A DNA stretch of 64,000 nt from Branchiostoma belcheri (Eukaryota > Chordata > Leptocardii > Amphioxiformes > Branchiostomatidae). How positions within the stretch are numbered: position 1 is the stretch's first letter; each line of letters begins with the position of its first letter. The stretch spans positions 410,046 to 474,045 of the forward strand of contig NW_017803257.1 of NCBI RefSeq assembly GCF_001625305.1, read 5' to 3'. Below, piece after piece: positions 51,517 through 63,790 of this stretch. Under the pieces are notes generated by a model. That model did no database searches and was not told where the DNA came from. It saw nothing but the letters and a program-made list of their open reading frames with translations. Made by a program: the position numbers and the translations under genes.

Positions 51517-52845
51517 GGGGGTGTACCGGGAGGGGGGGGTCGAATAAACTGGAGGTAGTATAATTATATGGGGTGTCCAAGCTTGTTATATAGGCATTTT
51601 CTTTATGATTACAGAAAATGTACATCCGTACATTCAATACCTTTATTTTCATTCCTTCATTTTTAAATTTTAAGGGTATATTATAAGAATACATGATATG
51701 TATTGTTGGCATGAACGTAGAGCTGGACTAAAAGCAGCAATGAAAGCGGTCTACGTCATCTAGTTAATATAGTGCTTTGTTGAAACAAATGTTTTAGGCA
51801 TTTCAGACAGAGTTGTGTAAACGTTTGTAACCTATTGCCGTAATATCTGTGTAGCTTCACAAATTGTCCTAGAAGTACAATGTCATTTCGTGATGTTAAA
51901 CGCCTTTAGTTAGTAATATGTAGAAAGTCATGGCATAGACTATGCCATAGTATAAAAGAACACATAACAACGTGATACGAGCCATATCATATCTTTTCGA
52001 TGCTGTTACGTACATTTACATTCAGGTGTGACGAAAATAACACAGAAAGAAGTCCTCCTCACAACTGTTACATGTAATGTGTTGACCCTACATCATACGG
52101 TGCTGTGTTCACAGTGCTTACGACGTGTCTGCTAGCGGCGGCGACTGAATAAACATCAAACAAGAAACCTTCGCCAGAACAATAATTATTACTGTCAACC
52201 TTTGTGCGTTGTAAGAGCTAGAATATCACCTGGGGTGAAAGTAAGGAACAGATAGAAGTAAAAAGGAGACATCTAACCTGTAAAACTTATGTTCCACTGA
52301 AGAATGATATTTTTAAGGGGAAAGGGAGAAGAAAGTAAGAGTATTGCTGCCGCTGTATTCACCCAATCTCGCCAATTTCTACTATTTTGTGTTTCTTTTC
52401 GTGATTGCAGCAGGACAATACAAAGCTGGCTCTAGGCAGCTGCTAGCTGACAATTGGATTTTATGAACACAACGTAAATACAATCAAATATCGATAAATA
52501 GCATCAGATAATATATATCGAATACTAAATAGCTATTTTGTTGACAACCAAAGAAGTGGGAGGGGGGTTTCAGTGGGCGTCTCTACTAATCACGAGATGA
52601 CATTTCGAGTTCTCACATATGTAAATAGATTTGTTTGATGTCCTGCTTACCAGCACAGATTACCTCTTTTTCCACGAAAATAAGTCTGGCTCTTGCATAA
52701 AAACAAAATGCTATTGCATCACCTGATGCCACGTCATTCTTCCAAATAAGAGTAAATGTAGCCTTACTCTGTCAGACTAATTAAAGCTATTATTCATGAT
52801 TTGTTCAGTTATACACTGCGCAACAATACAGTCTGCACAGTCGAA
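51517..52845. other. 3' UTR of CCNB1IP1 and intergenic sequence
   Basis: AATAAA at 51543-51548, only about 27 bases after the stop codon, is a candidate polyadenylation signal; another is near 52147. No further gene is visible before the lectin start at 52846. Confidence 0.5.
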
Positions 52846-55800
52846 ATGTACGAGCAGGCAGAGCCTGTCCGGTTGCCTTTCTCCGGCCCCGACAGCCCCC
52901 AACCCAGCGAGCCGCCACCCCAACCCCGTCCCGTCCGTCAGAGCGGTTCACGCGGGCGTGTCCGCCATGGCAACGGCGCTTCTGACAAGCAGCGGGAAGA
53001 CCAGGACACGTCTTCACACACGTACGAAAACGCTGAGGAGGCGAAACGTTACGCAACGTCTGCAGGTAACCGGCGCTTTTCACACCTGCATTTTACAGTG
53101 AATATTTGTACAATCAGAACAAATTTTTCTGCAGACTTTTATTGCATACTTTGCTGTATAGACAACAAGGGCGTTCAAAACAAGAAATCACTCCAGTCAT
53201 TTTTTAATTTTTTATTAAATTATTGATTTCTTAAGAAAAAAACATACAGAGAACAAATTATTCAACCAGAAACGATCATCAAATAATGGTAATAGGAGTT
53301 AAAATTTTGAAGATACTAATAATGATAATAAGTATTAAGAATACAGTGGTAATTATGATAAAGGTTAATATATAATCACTCCAGTCTTTACTGCATATTA
53401 TCATATAGCCGGGTGACGTTGACCAATCAGAAGGCTCCATTCCACATTCTTTATGTCGCCGTAATGTCACAAATAGAGTCAAAATCGGGTATTTATTCAT
53501 CCCAATCCATACATTAAACAAAATGAATAATCACCCGCATATGACCTCAGGTGACCCAATAGAACACGGCTCTACTTCTAAAAAATCCAAAAATAACTTG
53601 AGTTGTGTTCCAATGACTCCCATAAGAACACCTGTTCCCTGCCTGTGACCCAGATAGAAGGCCATAGAACATGAACCCCCCCAGTGACCTCAGGTGACTC
53701 CAGATGGAACAAATATTCTATGTTCTATTCAGCATGTGCAAGTACATTGTGTCACTCTTCACTGCATCAGTTTGGATAGGCTATCGTGTAAGCTATATGA
53801 TAATAGCGTTAATGGCCCGCCCTTTCTCGGTGAATATGGTGTGGTAAAGCCTTGTCAGTTGCTATAACCACCTCATAAAGCCACCTCGTTCGCTGCGCTC
53901 ACTTGGTGTCTTTATTCGGTGGTTATAGCAACTGACAAGGCTTTATCACACCATATTCACCTCGGGGCGGGACATTAACCCTTAATTGTATTCCTCATGT
54001 AAAATTCATCAGCAGGGTACGCGAACGTTCTCGCACCGGTGAGCATTCGGTTCGGAGGAAATCACACCTTTGTTGGGTGGTAAAATTCTGATATCATGTA
54101 GTTAGGTTTGAGAGATATAAATATTATGAAAATGAGGATTTGACTTGCATAAGCATTGAGCAAACTCTTTAATTCCATCATTTTACATATTAAATGCACG
54201 TACATTACTACATGTAGCATACATAATGTATGGCAGGTGGAACAGTAACAGACGCCAATTCTGCAGGCAATCGATTAATTTGCACAATAAATACGAAAAT
54301 GCTAGTGTTTCTTGGTGATACATTTTGTGAATTTTCATACATGTGTAAGGTACAGAGCATCACCGTGCACACATTATGGAAATGAGGAGGTTGTTTGCAT
54401 AATTAATGATGCCAGGTCTCGTTTTGTTGATGCACCATTTAACTTGTATATTCATTTATTAACAGGTTGATTTCGTTAACAATAACCCGAGCGAAGTATG
54501 TTTTTCCTATCAGACGGCGCGTATCCGGGTGGAGCGAGCGGCCGCCGGGGTGTCTGTAGCTTCCTCCTCGCCCGCCGCAGCTTCCTCGCCGCCGGCATCG
54601 CCGTGCTACTGAGCCTGTGCGCCATGGGACTCGCCCCTCTGACGTTCAGCAACAAACAGGTAACAGTCTTGTACCATAAAGCTTGTTGTCCAGCTGTTTT
54701 TTTCTTCTGATTCTCGATCTGTTTTTCCTTATAAGACGGTAAAAAAGATGCTACTGTATTTCGTATGCCTGTTGTTTACGTTTTGTATTCTGACGTACGT
54801 ATATACATTGTAGGAAATATCTCAATTGTCCACCACTGTTGACGCCTTGAAGCGCGACCAAGACGGCATTACCACCACTGTTGACGCCTTGAAGCGCGAC
54901 CAGGACGGCATTACCACCACTGTTGACGCCTTGAAGCGCGACCAGGACGGCATTACCACCACTGTTGACGCCTTGAAGCGCGACCAGGACGGCATTACCA
55001 CCACTGTTGACGCCTTGAAGCGCGACCTGGACAACGAGCGAAGCCGAACCGCTGCCTTGGAGCAGCGCCTTAACAAGATTGAGAAGACTTTACTTAGTTA
55101 TAAATTCGTTTTCAGTTGTTATGTTTGTTTGCACTTAAAAGAACACACATATAATAAATTATTTACAAGAAAATATGCAGGGTAGCCCCATGAAACCTAA
55201 GGGTCTATCGGAGGGGGGGGGGGCTTCCCTTTTTTTAAATTACTTTTACACACAGGTATTGTGAACACAGGATAAACAAAAATAAATCAACATAGATACA
55301 AAATAATATAAAGTTAACACGACGTACTAACTAACTAACTACTAATTTAAAGTAAGACAATCAAAAACATAATGAAAAGTCAAATCATTAAGTTATTATG
55401 CATAAGGATAAAGTATAAACATAAATACTAAATATTAACATAAATGAAATAATCATAACATAAGCGCCTTTAGACCACAGCGTTTAACTGTATCATATTG
55501 AGTATTTGTTATTAGATACAGCCCAGGGTATATTAATTACTGATGAAGCATATATTGCATGTATGTCATGATTTTCCATATGGCCAATCCGTTGCCTGTT
55601 GCTGATACAAAACCTGTTTTTCAGCATCTTGTACGTGTCCTGAAGGTTACACAATCTGGCGTGGAATCGGCTACAAGGCCTTCAACACGCGCAAGACCTT
55701 CCGCGAAGCGGCCGCGGCCTGTCGTCAAGACGGTGGCACCCTCGCCATGCCCCGAGACGCTGACACCAACGCCTTCCTCATCTTCCTGAAAAACTCCGTG

Positions 55801-56490
55801 ACCGACTATAAGGACTTCTGGATCGGCCTGCACGATCAGCGCGAAGAGGGAAAGTTTGAGTGGGTGGACGGTTCTGCACTTGGGTCGTACAGCTCCTGGG
55901 GTCGGGGAGAACCGAACGACGAATGGCATGATGATGACGAAGATTGCGTCAATTACTCCGCAGGCAAGAAAGACAAATGGAACGACGCGCCATGCCACTT
56001 TCAGCTTTACTTCATGTGCCAAGTTGCTCCAGGTACTTGTTGTATCGTTACTATTCCCTGTAACCCTTTAATCTATCGTAAACATGGCACACTTAATTAC
56101 TTTCTCTCTCATAGCTTAGTCAACATGGCACAGCTTAATTAAATACCCGCCAGAATGAGGCGGCAGACCATCATTGCTCCTGTCACAAACCATGTGTTAA
56201 TTACACTTAATTACACTTAAAAGGTCCCGGGTTCGATACTCACCGAGGCCCGACGTTGTGCCCTTGGGAAAGGCACTTTACACGACTTCCCCACCATGTA
56301 CGGTGGAGTGACGCCCACCGAGCCTCTTAGGCTAATTGTCTAACTGGGTGCCAAAACACCCTACGGATTTGGTGCGCCAATGTGTCGACATCAGCACATT
56401 TGCGACCAAGAGCCGTTAATTTTTTTTAATTACACGAGTCCACAGCTCTTCCCTGATAATTCTCATTGATTTTTTTCAGGCCGTGCATAA
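52846..56490 (+). CDS. Type II membrane C-type lectin with heptad-repeat neck
   Basis: Exons 52846-53065, 54514-54659, 54814-55096, 55625-56032 and 56480-56490 give 355 aa. Residues 1-96 are a Pro/Ser-rich cytoplasmic tail with YENAEE. Residues 97-118 are a membrane span (SFLAAGIAVLLSLCAMGLAP). Residues 123-216 are a coiled-coil neck of five near-perfect 14-residue units (TTVDALKRDQDGIT). Residues 218-352 are a C-type lectin domain with CTCPEGY, FWIGLHDQ, GEPNDEW, DKWNDAPCHF and YFMC. EPN plus WND is the calcium-dependent mannose/fucose/GlcNAc-type site, so sugar binding is expected. The exon 3 donor (GTTATA) is weak. Exon 5 adds only GRA then stop; reading through instead ends at 56142 with about 27 extra residues. 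Confidence 0.86.
53808..53979. mobile_element. Hairpin MITE with TTAA flanks
   Basis: Inverted ends 'tggcccgccctttctcggtg' and its partner 'cacctcggggcgggaca' enclose long arms containing 'gtgaatatggtgtggtaaag' and 'ggttatagcaactgacaagg'. TTAA borders both sides, as with piggyBac or Kolobok elements. It lies in lectin intron 1. Confidence 0.8.
54832..55032 (+). repeat. 42-bp coding tandem repeat, five units
   Basis: Units starting at 54832, 54874, 54916, 54958 and 55000 are nearly identical. Each encodes 14 residues, exactly two heptads, so copy changes lengthen the lectin neck in register. Confidence 0.95.
56212..56425 (+). mobile_element. tRNA-derived SINE-like element
   Basis: A B-box-like GGGTTCGATAC at about 56228 is followed by 'cccttgggaaaggcacttta' and a body ending 'gcgaccaagagccgttaatt'. 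It shares the 'CCTTGGGAAAGGCACTT' block with 16905-17195. The A box is poorly preserved. It lies in the last lectin intron. Confidence 0.65.
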
Positions 56491-57611
56491 GCGACAGGCT
56501 GGACTCACCACTACTGTACAGCGGCTCTCTGACCATCCGCAGTCAAACTAACTAGTAAAACTTAAGACCGGAAATTATAGCAAATGTCAATATACAAGTT
56601 TATTGTACAGTAGAAATACTGAATGGAATGAAGCAGTGTTGTACAATGGTAGTCACAATTGTTTCCATACTTCTGGTGGCAGAATCATATCGTTTACTTG
56701 ATGAAAATGAGGGCAACATTCAGATTTAAGTTTTCCTGAATACTTGGACGATAGTAAGTTTATGAATGGTGATTCTGTTGTAGAAGAAGACGCTGTGCCA
56801 ATAGAATATCAATTTTTTTCATTGCTTTTATTATCTTTATCTTTATTATTACTTATTACGATACAACGCACAGGCAGAATTACAATTGGCACTATTGTAT
56901 GCTACTCTGCCATTTATTGGCCTCATAGTTGGTAGCCTGTTTATTTCCATGTGTACCGTTGTCCAAGAGACACATTGTACATCCAACGATGTTAACCTTA
57001 TTCCTGTGATACCATTCAGGAAGTCATTACAGAAAAGTATGAACGACAATTAATACATGGATTACTTCTGAGTATATTCGTTATTTCACAATGCCATGCC
57101 AAATTCCTGCAAAATATAAGATATATTTATAATTCCCGGTAGCTTTTCAAACACATCATAACATAATAACACACAGCACTCTAATATCTACTAGTACTGG
57201 TAGGCAGGCATTGTCAACAAAGTCAGTAACACAGCCCAAGGCTTGAGTCAAATCACCCTGTCTACACACAACAGACATTGTGTAACATAAAATATACAGT
57301 CACTCGTTGACGTATATTAGCTTATAATGATCTGCTTGTACATTCTACATCCCGATGGCAATCGTGCCAGATTATATCTACTTTTGATTCTGGTCCTGAC
57401 TTCATACATCTGGCAGCCGCCGCAGAAGCTTATGGTCAGATTCAAAACTTTTAAGAAACACGACAAGACAAAATGCACAATATGTGTCCTCAAAGAAGAC
57501 ACTGATACAGTGTAGCTCATCACCAAAATTTCTCCATCATGTTTCATTACATTTCTTCCCCTGATCTTGCCTGACCAGTTCTTTACACACTTAGCTGTGC
57601 TAGTAGAATTT

Positions 57612-60600
57612 CTAGCCTTCCTTCGGCTTGGGCTTGGAGGCGACGATGCTGAGTTGACTGACGATACATTCTGACGGAGTCTTCATTTCAAACGTCAGCT
57701 GCAGAAACGACTGGATGAGAAACAAACATTTTCGGTTAATGAACCTTTCAGTCTAGAACCGTGGACCAATATTAGTCAACAATCTACCTAAGCATGAGTG
57801 AGTGCAATGCAGTCAGTTTTGGGACTGAATTTATTACACGGTAGCAGTGATACCTACATGTGTAGCTGCAGTGCGAAGCAGTTAGTATTGCCCTGAGGAA
57901 TCCGACAGACAGTCCCCAAAGCGCGGGCTAGGTATTAACTCGTTGGTGGTGTCCGAATAATTCTGTTAACCCTAAAGTCATTACTAATAGCCAGTTTAAT
58001 TACCTGCAAGTTGACAGACTAGTATCCACAGCATTCCTTTCTACAGAAGGGTGGAGCAGGTACAAGAAAATTATAAAACAAAGAGCGACCGCATTGTCTA
58101 GAAGAGAAGTGGTCTTCACCTTTTCTGTATCCACGTTGAGGGTGATTTCCGACTGTTCCTTGCCGACGTGAACGGTCTCCAGAGCGGCCATGTTGTTAAA
58201 GTCGTTCCCGGCCAGGAGGGTGACTTTCTCCGGCCTGTGGTTCTCCGTCCACTTGCCAGGTGGCTTTGGGACGAGGGAGAGCTTGAGGGTCCTAGCCTGG
58301 ACCCCAGGCTGCAGCTGCAGTCGCAACCAGTGCTGAAACAGACCGACCCAAGGTGGTGTTGTGGTTACGATTGTTTAGTCTCCACCAGACTCCTTTGCAG
58401 GCTAAATGAATCAGTAGAAATCGGCTTAAAAAGGGGATATCATTGGCATTTGTCTTACCTGCGCCTGACCGCTGTTGCTGTGCCAGTACGTGTTGGCCCG
58501 GTTGTCGATCAGGTTGTCGGTGTTGTAATACACAGGTACTCGTTCTTGTCGATAATTATATTGGTTGTACTGCTGTTTGAACTCCACGAATTCAGATGAA
58601 GCCCACACCTGTTGCACACATTCGTGCCAAGATGTGGTAAGTTCTGGAATAGATGTTGCATCGCGTTTAAGGGCATGCATCAAAACGCGCCCAAGTGCAA
58701 TGAAATGCCATTGTTTACCTAAATCTCTATAAACGTTTGGAATCTTTGTTTCATTTTGCACGAACTGCGTAGGATGACAAGACAACACTTCCTATCTCTA
58801 ACCCGACACATAAGTGATATGTCAGAAGGAAAATATAGCGTATTACAAAGGCTTACCAAAAGGCCAAGTTGTAGACTGTACAACACAGCATGTACGTAAC
58901 AGACCTGGATTTGCCACTCCAGATACCAGTTTTCAACTTAAGTCGTTTCGATAGGGACAATTCTGCTCAACACACTGCCTTTTGCCTTCCGTACACTGAC
59001 TTTTGTCTTCCCAACACTGACTTAAGTCTTCCCGGAAGTCAGTGTTGGGACGACAAAAGTCAGTGTACGGAAGACAAAAGGCGGTGTGTTGAGCAGAATT
59101 GTCCATATCGGCTACGGTAAGTTTCAGTTAGAAAAATGTATTCACCAGTCAGATCCATGGCCTTTAAGGCCTCTACCTCCCTGCTGAAGTCGAAGCCTTT
59201 GAACATCCAGCCGACAGGAACGGCCAGGGAGTCTTTGTCATGACTCTTCTCAACTCTGCGAAAACGAGAATGTCAGAATGTCAACTTCACATGAGAAAAC
59301 AAACGTAAGAAAGTTTTTTCTTACGTTTAAATGCAAGAACTGCATGGTCGTAAAGGAAAGAAACAGACTACTACTACGCCGCGTGCTTGTGAAGCTGGTG
59401 TGATACACCGGCTATATACAGATACCGAGATTGCGTTGAACAACAGGCTAAGACATTTTTAAAACGAGAGAAAAAAATAACAGTTATATGTATAGGGGGG
59501 AAAATCAACCTATTCGCGTGTGACAGTAACATAAATGTCTCACCTCTCTCGGGTAGATTTCACTGCCTGAAAGTAAAAAGAGAAAATGACATTTAGCACG
59601 TGTGAATAGACGTATGAAAACAATGAAAGACCCTATGAAAGACCCTATTGTACCCAGAACCATGCCTGTCTATTTCTATGCCTGAATGGGTTAGGGTTAG
59701 GACCAGGCACGGCTATCTAGTTCTATTTAGTTCTGTGCCTGAATGGCACAGAAGCTGGTCGACTGTGTGACAAAGGTAAAAGGAGAACAACTGTCTCTAA
59801 CCTGAAGAAAGCAGGACTGGTCTTTCTCCTTCAGAACTTCCTCCACGTACGCCACGACTGCCTGAGACTTCTGGAGATGCTCCTCCTTCTTAGATATCTC
59901 CTCTCGCAACAGCTTCAGCTTCTCCTCTTCTTCCTTGTAGAGACAAGGAGACAAATGCTCTGTTTACACCGTACGTCGATGACAGTTAGTACTTTTCTTG
60001 AGTTCCTCTCTAAATTATGCATTCTAGATCGGCTTCGGAACTATTGACGTATATTATGTTTTAGTAATGCTTCAACCGAGAGTACAAGGTAACGAGAAAG
60101 TGACATGACATGTACATGTTCAAAAGGCACAGGGGAAATCATGTTAAACTAGAGATAACGTGTTGATTTTGAGGGCAAACTATGTCCATGGACACTGACT
60201 AACTTCTCAATTCGTGGCGACAGGGAATATTTCCTTCCGCACGTACCTCAGAAATTGCCTTCGCAAGGAACTTCTTCCTCTCCTTGAGGATCTTTTCAAG
60301 TCGTGAGATCCCCTGCACAAGCTTGACCTGCCACGTCTTGTTCTGTTCCTGCAAGACAAGTAAGTAAATAATGTCCAATTTTGATGTACCCTAGAAGTAC
60401 ACATTAAACAATCATCCAAATTAGATCATTCCCTTACGAGGTCTTCCTTGTGTTAAACAGAATTTAGAGCTGTCAAGATGGTGACAAAACAAGTATACAA
60501 CACCCTATTGCATTTGCATCATCTCTGAATGATAATTATAATGTGAATAATCATGTGAAAAAAAGTGTGCTAGAAACAGCCTTCGACTACCTGAACTTTG

Positions 60601-61996
60601 GCGCAGGTTTCCCGCATCCCCGCCACAAACTGGCTGATTTCCTCGTTTCTGTTCTTCAAGGCGGAGACTTCCTCCATCAGAACATCCTGATAGAGTAAGA
60701 TATCCGTCATTGTCAATCAAGTCGCTGTGTATTTCTTTACTCTGCTCTAGGGCAGCCGACTACTGTTATACGACTAGAGCATACGTACACCCCAGGGATT
60801 GGTTTACTACTGGAGGGTTAGCACTAGAGACAAAGTTAGCGAGTGTGGCACGTGGGTTAAGCTTCTACGTTACGTTACATGTAGTTGTTAGGGCATGGCG
60901 AATGGGCCAGTTAATTAAGGTCCATAAACTAGAATATGAGCGTCAACGTACCTTCTTCTCCTTGTAGGCATCCGACAGCGCGGCTACCTCATGGCCTTGG
61001 TGTTTCCCCACCAGCTTACAGAGCGCGCACACCGGAGCCTCTTCCACCTTACAGTACAGATTCACCTGGGGACGGGGCAATGGGGCAGAATCTCAGGTTT
61101 ATGTATAACTATCATGATACTATCCATCAGGTTCTACACCTCTCCCTTTCTCTCTAGAGAATATATAGTGATAAATACTTGTTAGATAAAAGCTGGAGAT
61201 AGGTAGATGGATGAACGAATGAACAGATAGATGCTAGTAGACAGACAGACTTACGACAATGTGATAAAGATTAACACTAACTAAATGATGATGTCTGGGA
61301 CCCATGGACCAACTATATGGGTTTTCTTTCACAGAAAAATTAACTTCACTGGGCAGTGATAGCCTGGTACCCTCAGGGTCAAAGAACACAGAAATTAATT
61401 GATGAATTAATGAATAAAAGCATGGCGTTGATTTCTACCTTCTCGTCCGCATGGTCCGTGCACATGACGACCTTAGGTTCAGCCTTGCTGGGCTGCTGCC
61501 CGGGAGCGACCAGCGTGTGCCTGGCTAGGGGTCCGCGGGCGGGGTGAAAGGTCAGCAGGCAGTCCTCACAGTACGCCAGACCGTCACAGTTCACACACAC
61601 CTTCACAGCCGGCCGGGGGTCGCCTTCACACAGCTATAGGACACAAACCATAACATATATATATATGAGAATAGTTAAACCTTTATTGTTACATCATACA
61701 TATACTCTGTACGTAAGATGACGTTTTCCACACATATATTAAGCTTTGTTAGATCTTTAGTTTTAGAAGACCATACAAAAGTCCCTGTACTTTTTGTTGT
61801 GTCAATAAAGAATCTCTCACATATGTTACTAGTCAACTCAAGGTTTATTGCACAACTATTAACAGGTGCAATGTATGGGTACTATATCTTGCAGAATGTT
61901 GGATAGAACTACTGACTATGAAGTAGTGCACCTCTGCACGTACGTACATGTTCTTTCTGCTATGAAACAACATGCAGAAAGAACACATACGTATAA

Positions 61997-62081
<85 letters not shown>

Positions 62082-62085
62082 CGTG

Positions 62086-62164
<79 letters not shown>

Positions 62165-63026
62165 AGACCATGAAAATACCTCTTCTACACCATGTACTTA
62201 TTTGTTTTACGCTTTGACCTCCACTCAGGTAACCCTAACTCTACCTGACATGGCGGTGCGGTGTCGGGTTTCTCCTTGTCCCTGGCGTCCCTGAACCTGT
62301 CCACGATGTTCTGCAGAACCATGTTCCTGCTCAGGCCGTCAACTCCTGCAGACATAACACCAGCAAACAACACGTTACAGTCTGCTGCGGTGACCTAAAT
62401 ATACTGTAGAATGTGCTGCATACACTTAACAGTTGGATCAATCGTATCCAGAACCGTGCCTAGCTATTTCTATGCCTGAATAAATTAGTTTAGGGATCAC
62501 TGTCATTCGGAAACGGCTCTGGATAGTCTTTATTGTCCCAGATTGCACTCCTCATTGTACCCAGAAAGTGTCTATCTAGACCTCTATGTCTAAATAGGTT
62601 AGGTGTAGGATCAGGCTCGGTTCTGGATAGTCTCCGCGTATCCAAGAACGTAGATTTGTCACAGGCACGGTTCTGGATTATCCAGAACTGTGCCCGAGCA
62701 ATAGTAATGTAAAACACGATTCCCGACAAACAAATAAACTGTACTGATATATTTTGGAGCTCACCCCTCTCGTCCAGTGGCACCTCCCGCCTGCAGGTAG
62801 GGCAGGTGAGTTTGGGCTCATCCTTCTGCTGCCCCGCGGGGGGTCCTCTCTTCCTCGCCACCGCGCCTCCCCGTGCCGTACCCGCCGCCCCGTCTGCCTT
62901 CTTGGAGTAGGAATCCAGGTCTCGGACGCACTTCCTGCACAGGTTGTGCAGACAGGGCAGCTGCAGAGGCGACTCGAACAGGTCCAGGCACATCGGGCAG
63001 GTCAGCTCTGACTCCAGTGCCTCCAT
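57612..63026 (-). CDS. TRIM-type RING/B-box protein with C-terminal APC10/DOC-like domain
   Basis: Twelve exons, 63026-62765, 62345-62245, 61633-61439, 61065-60952, 60686-60591, 60348-60247, 59933-59802, 59566-59544, 59255-59146, 58643-58459, 58332-58120 and 57710-57612, give 543 aa. The RING uses C10, C13, C25, H27, C30, C33, C75 and C78, with a long basic insert between. B-box 1 is in exon 3 (VCVNCDGLAYCEDC...FHPARGPLARH). B-box 2 starts VVMCTDHADEK and runs through exon 4. Coiled coil fills about 210-335. Residues about 395-530 look like a DOC galactose-binding-like fold: DNLIDNRANTYWHSNSGQAQ, then HWLRLQL, GNDFNNMAALETV and a final FLQLTFEMKTPSECIVSQLS. The APC10 pattern YWQSDGSQPH...VGNNFHNLQEI is similar. 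E3 ligase activity is expected. No SPRY, NHL, FN3 or COS end is seen. Confidence 0.88.
58377..58440. repeat. Fragment of the TAGTCTCCACCAGACTC family
   Basis: Contains TAGTCTCCACCAGACTC and 'cagtagaaatcggctta', matching one arm of 43272-43403. It lies 18 bases from the exon 10 donor of the TRIM gene. Confidence 0.7.
58949..59110. repeat. 162-bp near-perfect hairpin
   Basis: Arms of about 76 bases: 'gacaattctgctcaacacac' on the left and the complement on the right, with internal 'acactgac' direct repeats and almost no loop. It is probably a MITE in TRIM intron 9. Confidence 0.85.
61997..62162. repeat. Compound microsatellite (TA)n(GA)n(GATA)n
   Basis: TA, then GA, then GATA tracts in TRIM intron 2. 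Open frames through it are artefacts. Confidence 0.97.
62445..62700. repeat. 'CTGGATAGTCT' dispersed repeat cluster
   Basis: Several direct and inverted units with 'cagaaccgtgcctag' and 'ttctggatagtctccgcgta' in TRIM intron 1. The same units are at 63335-63455 and 59650-59755. Confidence 0.65.
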
Positions 63027-63603
63027 GGTGGGGTGTTTCTCTCAGCGCCGAACAACTTGCCCAGTTTCGAACCGTCCTCTTGCAGTCTTTTCGTCTAGGA
63101 ATACGGTCTACAACTCAAATTCGCACTGTGCAGCGTTACGTTAACTATCTAATAGGTCTAAAGGACGTCTTTTTGGTGACTTCTTGACGGGGAAGTGCCG
63201 CGAAAAATACTGCGCGTTCGTTCGAAACTGGGCCGCGGTCTAACAGGTGGTAAAGATGGCGGCACCGAAACTTGGCGACTTCCCCCCAGGTAACTTCCGG
63301 GTTCATGACCCTGTCTAGTGCGAACAGGCCTATTGTATCCAGAACCGTGCTTACAATTATCTTCTATACCTGAATGCGTTATGGCTAGGGACAGGCACGA
63401 TTCTGGATAGTCTCCGCGTATCCAAGAACGTATCAATCACCCAGGCACCGCTCTGAATACACACGGACTAAATTCTGATTCATCGTCAGAACATCCCAGA
63501 AAGACAGGGAGGTGTACGTAGCACAGATGAGTTACTTCGTGACGTACTTCCGTGCGTGCTAAAAAGGTCGTGTGAAACCAGGTAGAAGCTTGCACCTACC
63601 GCC
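63027..63603. promoter_or_regulatory. Divergent promoter of the TRIM and CARD-like genes
   Basis: The start codons are 577 bases apart. AAAGATGGCGGCACC at 63252-63266 is a YY1-type element between them. A 'ctggatagtctccgcgta' repeat copy occupies 63335-63455. Confidence 0.5.
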
Positions 63604-63790
63604 ATGGACGCGCTCCACCGCCAGGCCGTTCTGGACTGCTCTGACGACATCGCCCGGGACATGGACCCTGTGCTAGTCCTGCGGTACAGCACTGTGGCCT
63701 GGCGGGACGGAGACCGAGGGTTCATCAGGGCCAAGGCGAGGACCGAGGGCCCTCACGCCGGGGCGAGGGCGCTGCTGGACAAACTCATTA
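63604..63790 (+). CDS. First exon of a CARD-like (death-fold) gene, truncated by the window
   Basis: Starts at MDALHRQAVLDCSDDIARDM. A donor follows 63790 (CTCATTA|GTAGGT) after 62 codons, phase 1. The pattern of an initial helix, 'DMDPVLVLRYSTVAW', then 'RDGDRGFIRA...GARALLDKLI' fits a caspase-recruitment domain, where LLDKL is a typical last helix. Without splicing the frame stops at 63828. The downstream effector domain lies beyond the part I could read; only unassigned sequence follows to 64000. It shares a divergent promoter with the TRIM gene, which suits an innate-signalling role (inference). Confidence 0.62.

Noticed and set aside
54822-55076. Minus-strand SRFKASTVVVMPSW repeat frame
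   Set aside because: Antisense of the lectin neck repeats.
58459-58622. Exon 10 of the TRIM gene starting at acceptor caacag|GTGTGG
   Set aside because: That site is out of phase with exon 9 and hits a stop; the upstream acceptor at 58643 keeps the frame.
61845-62171. Open frames through TA/GA/GATA tracts
   Set aside because: Microsatellite translation.
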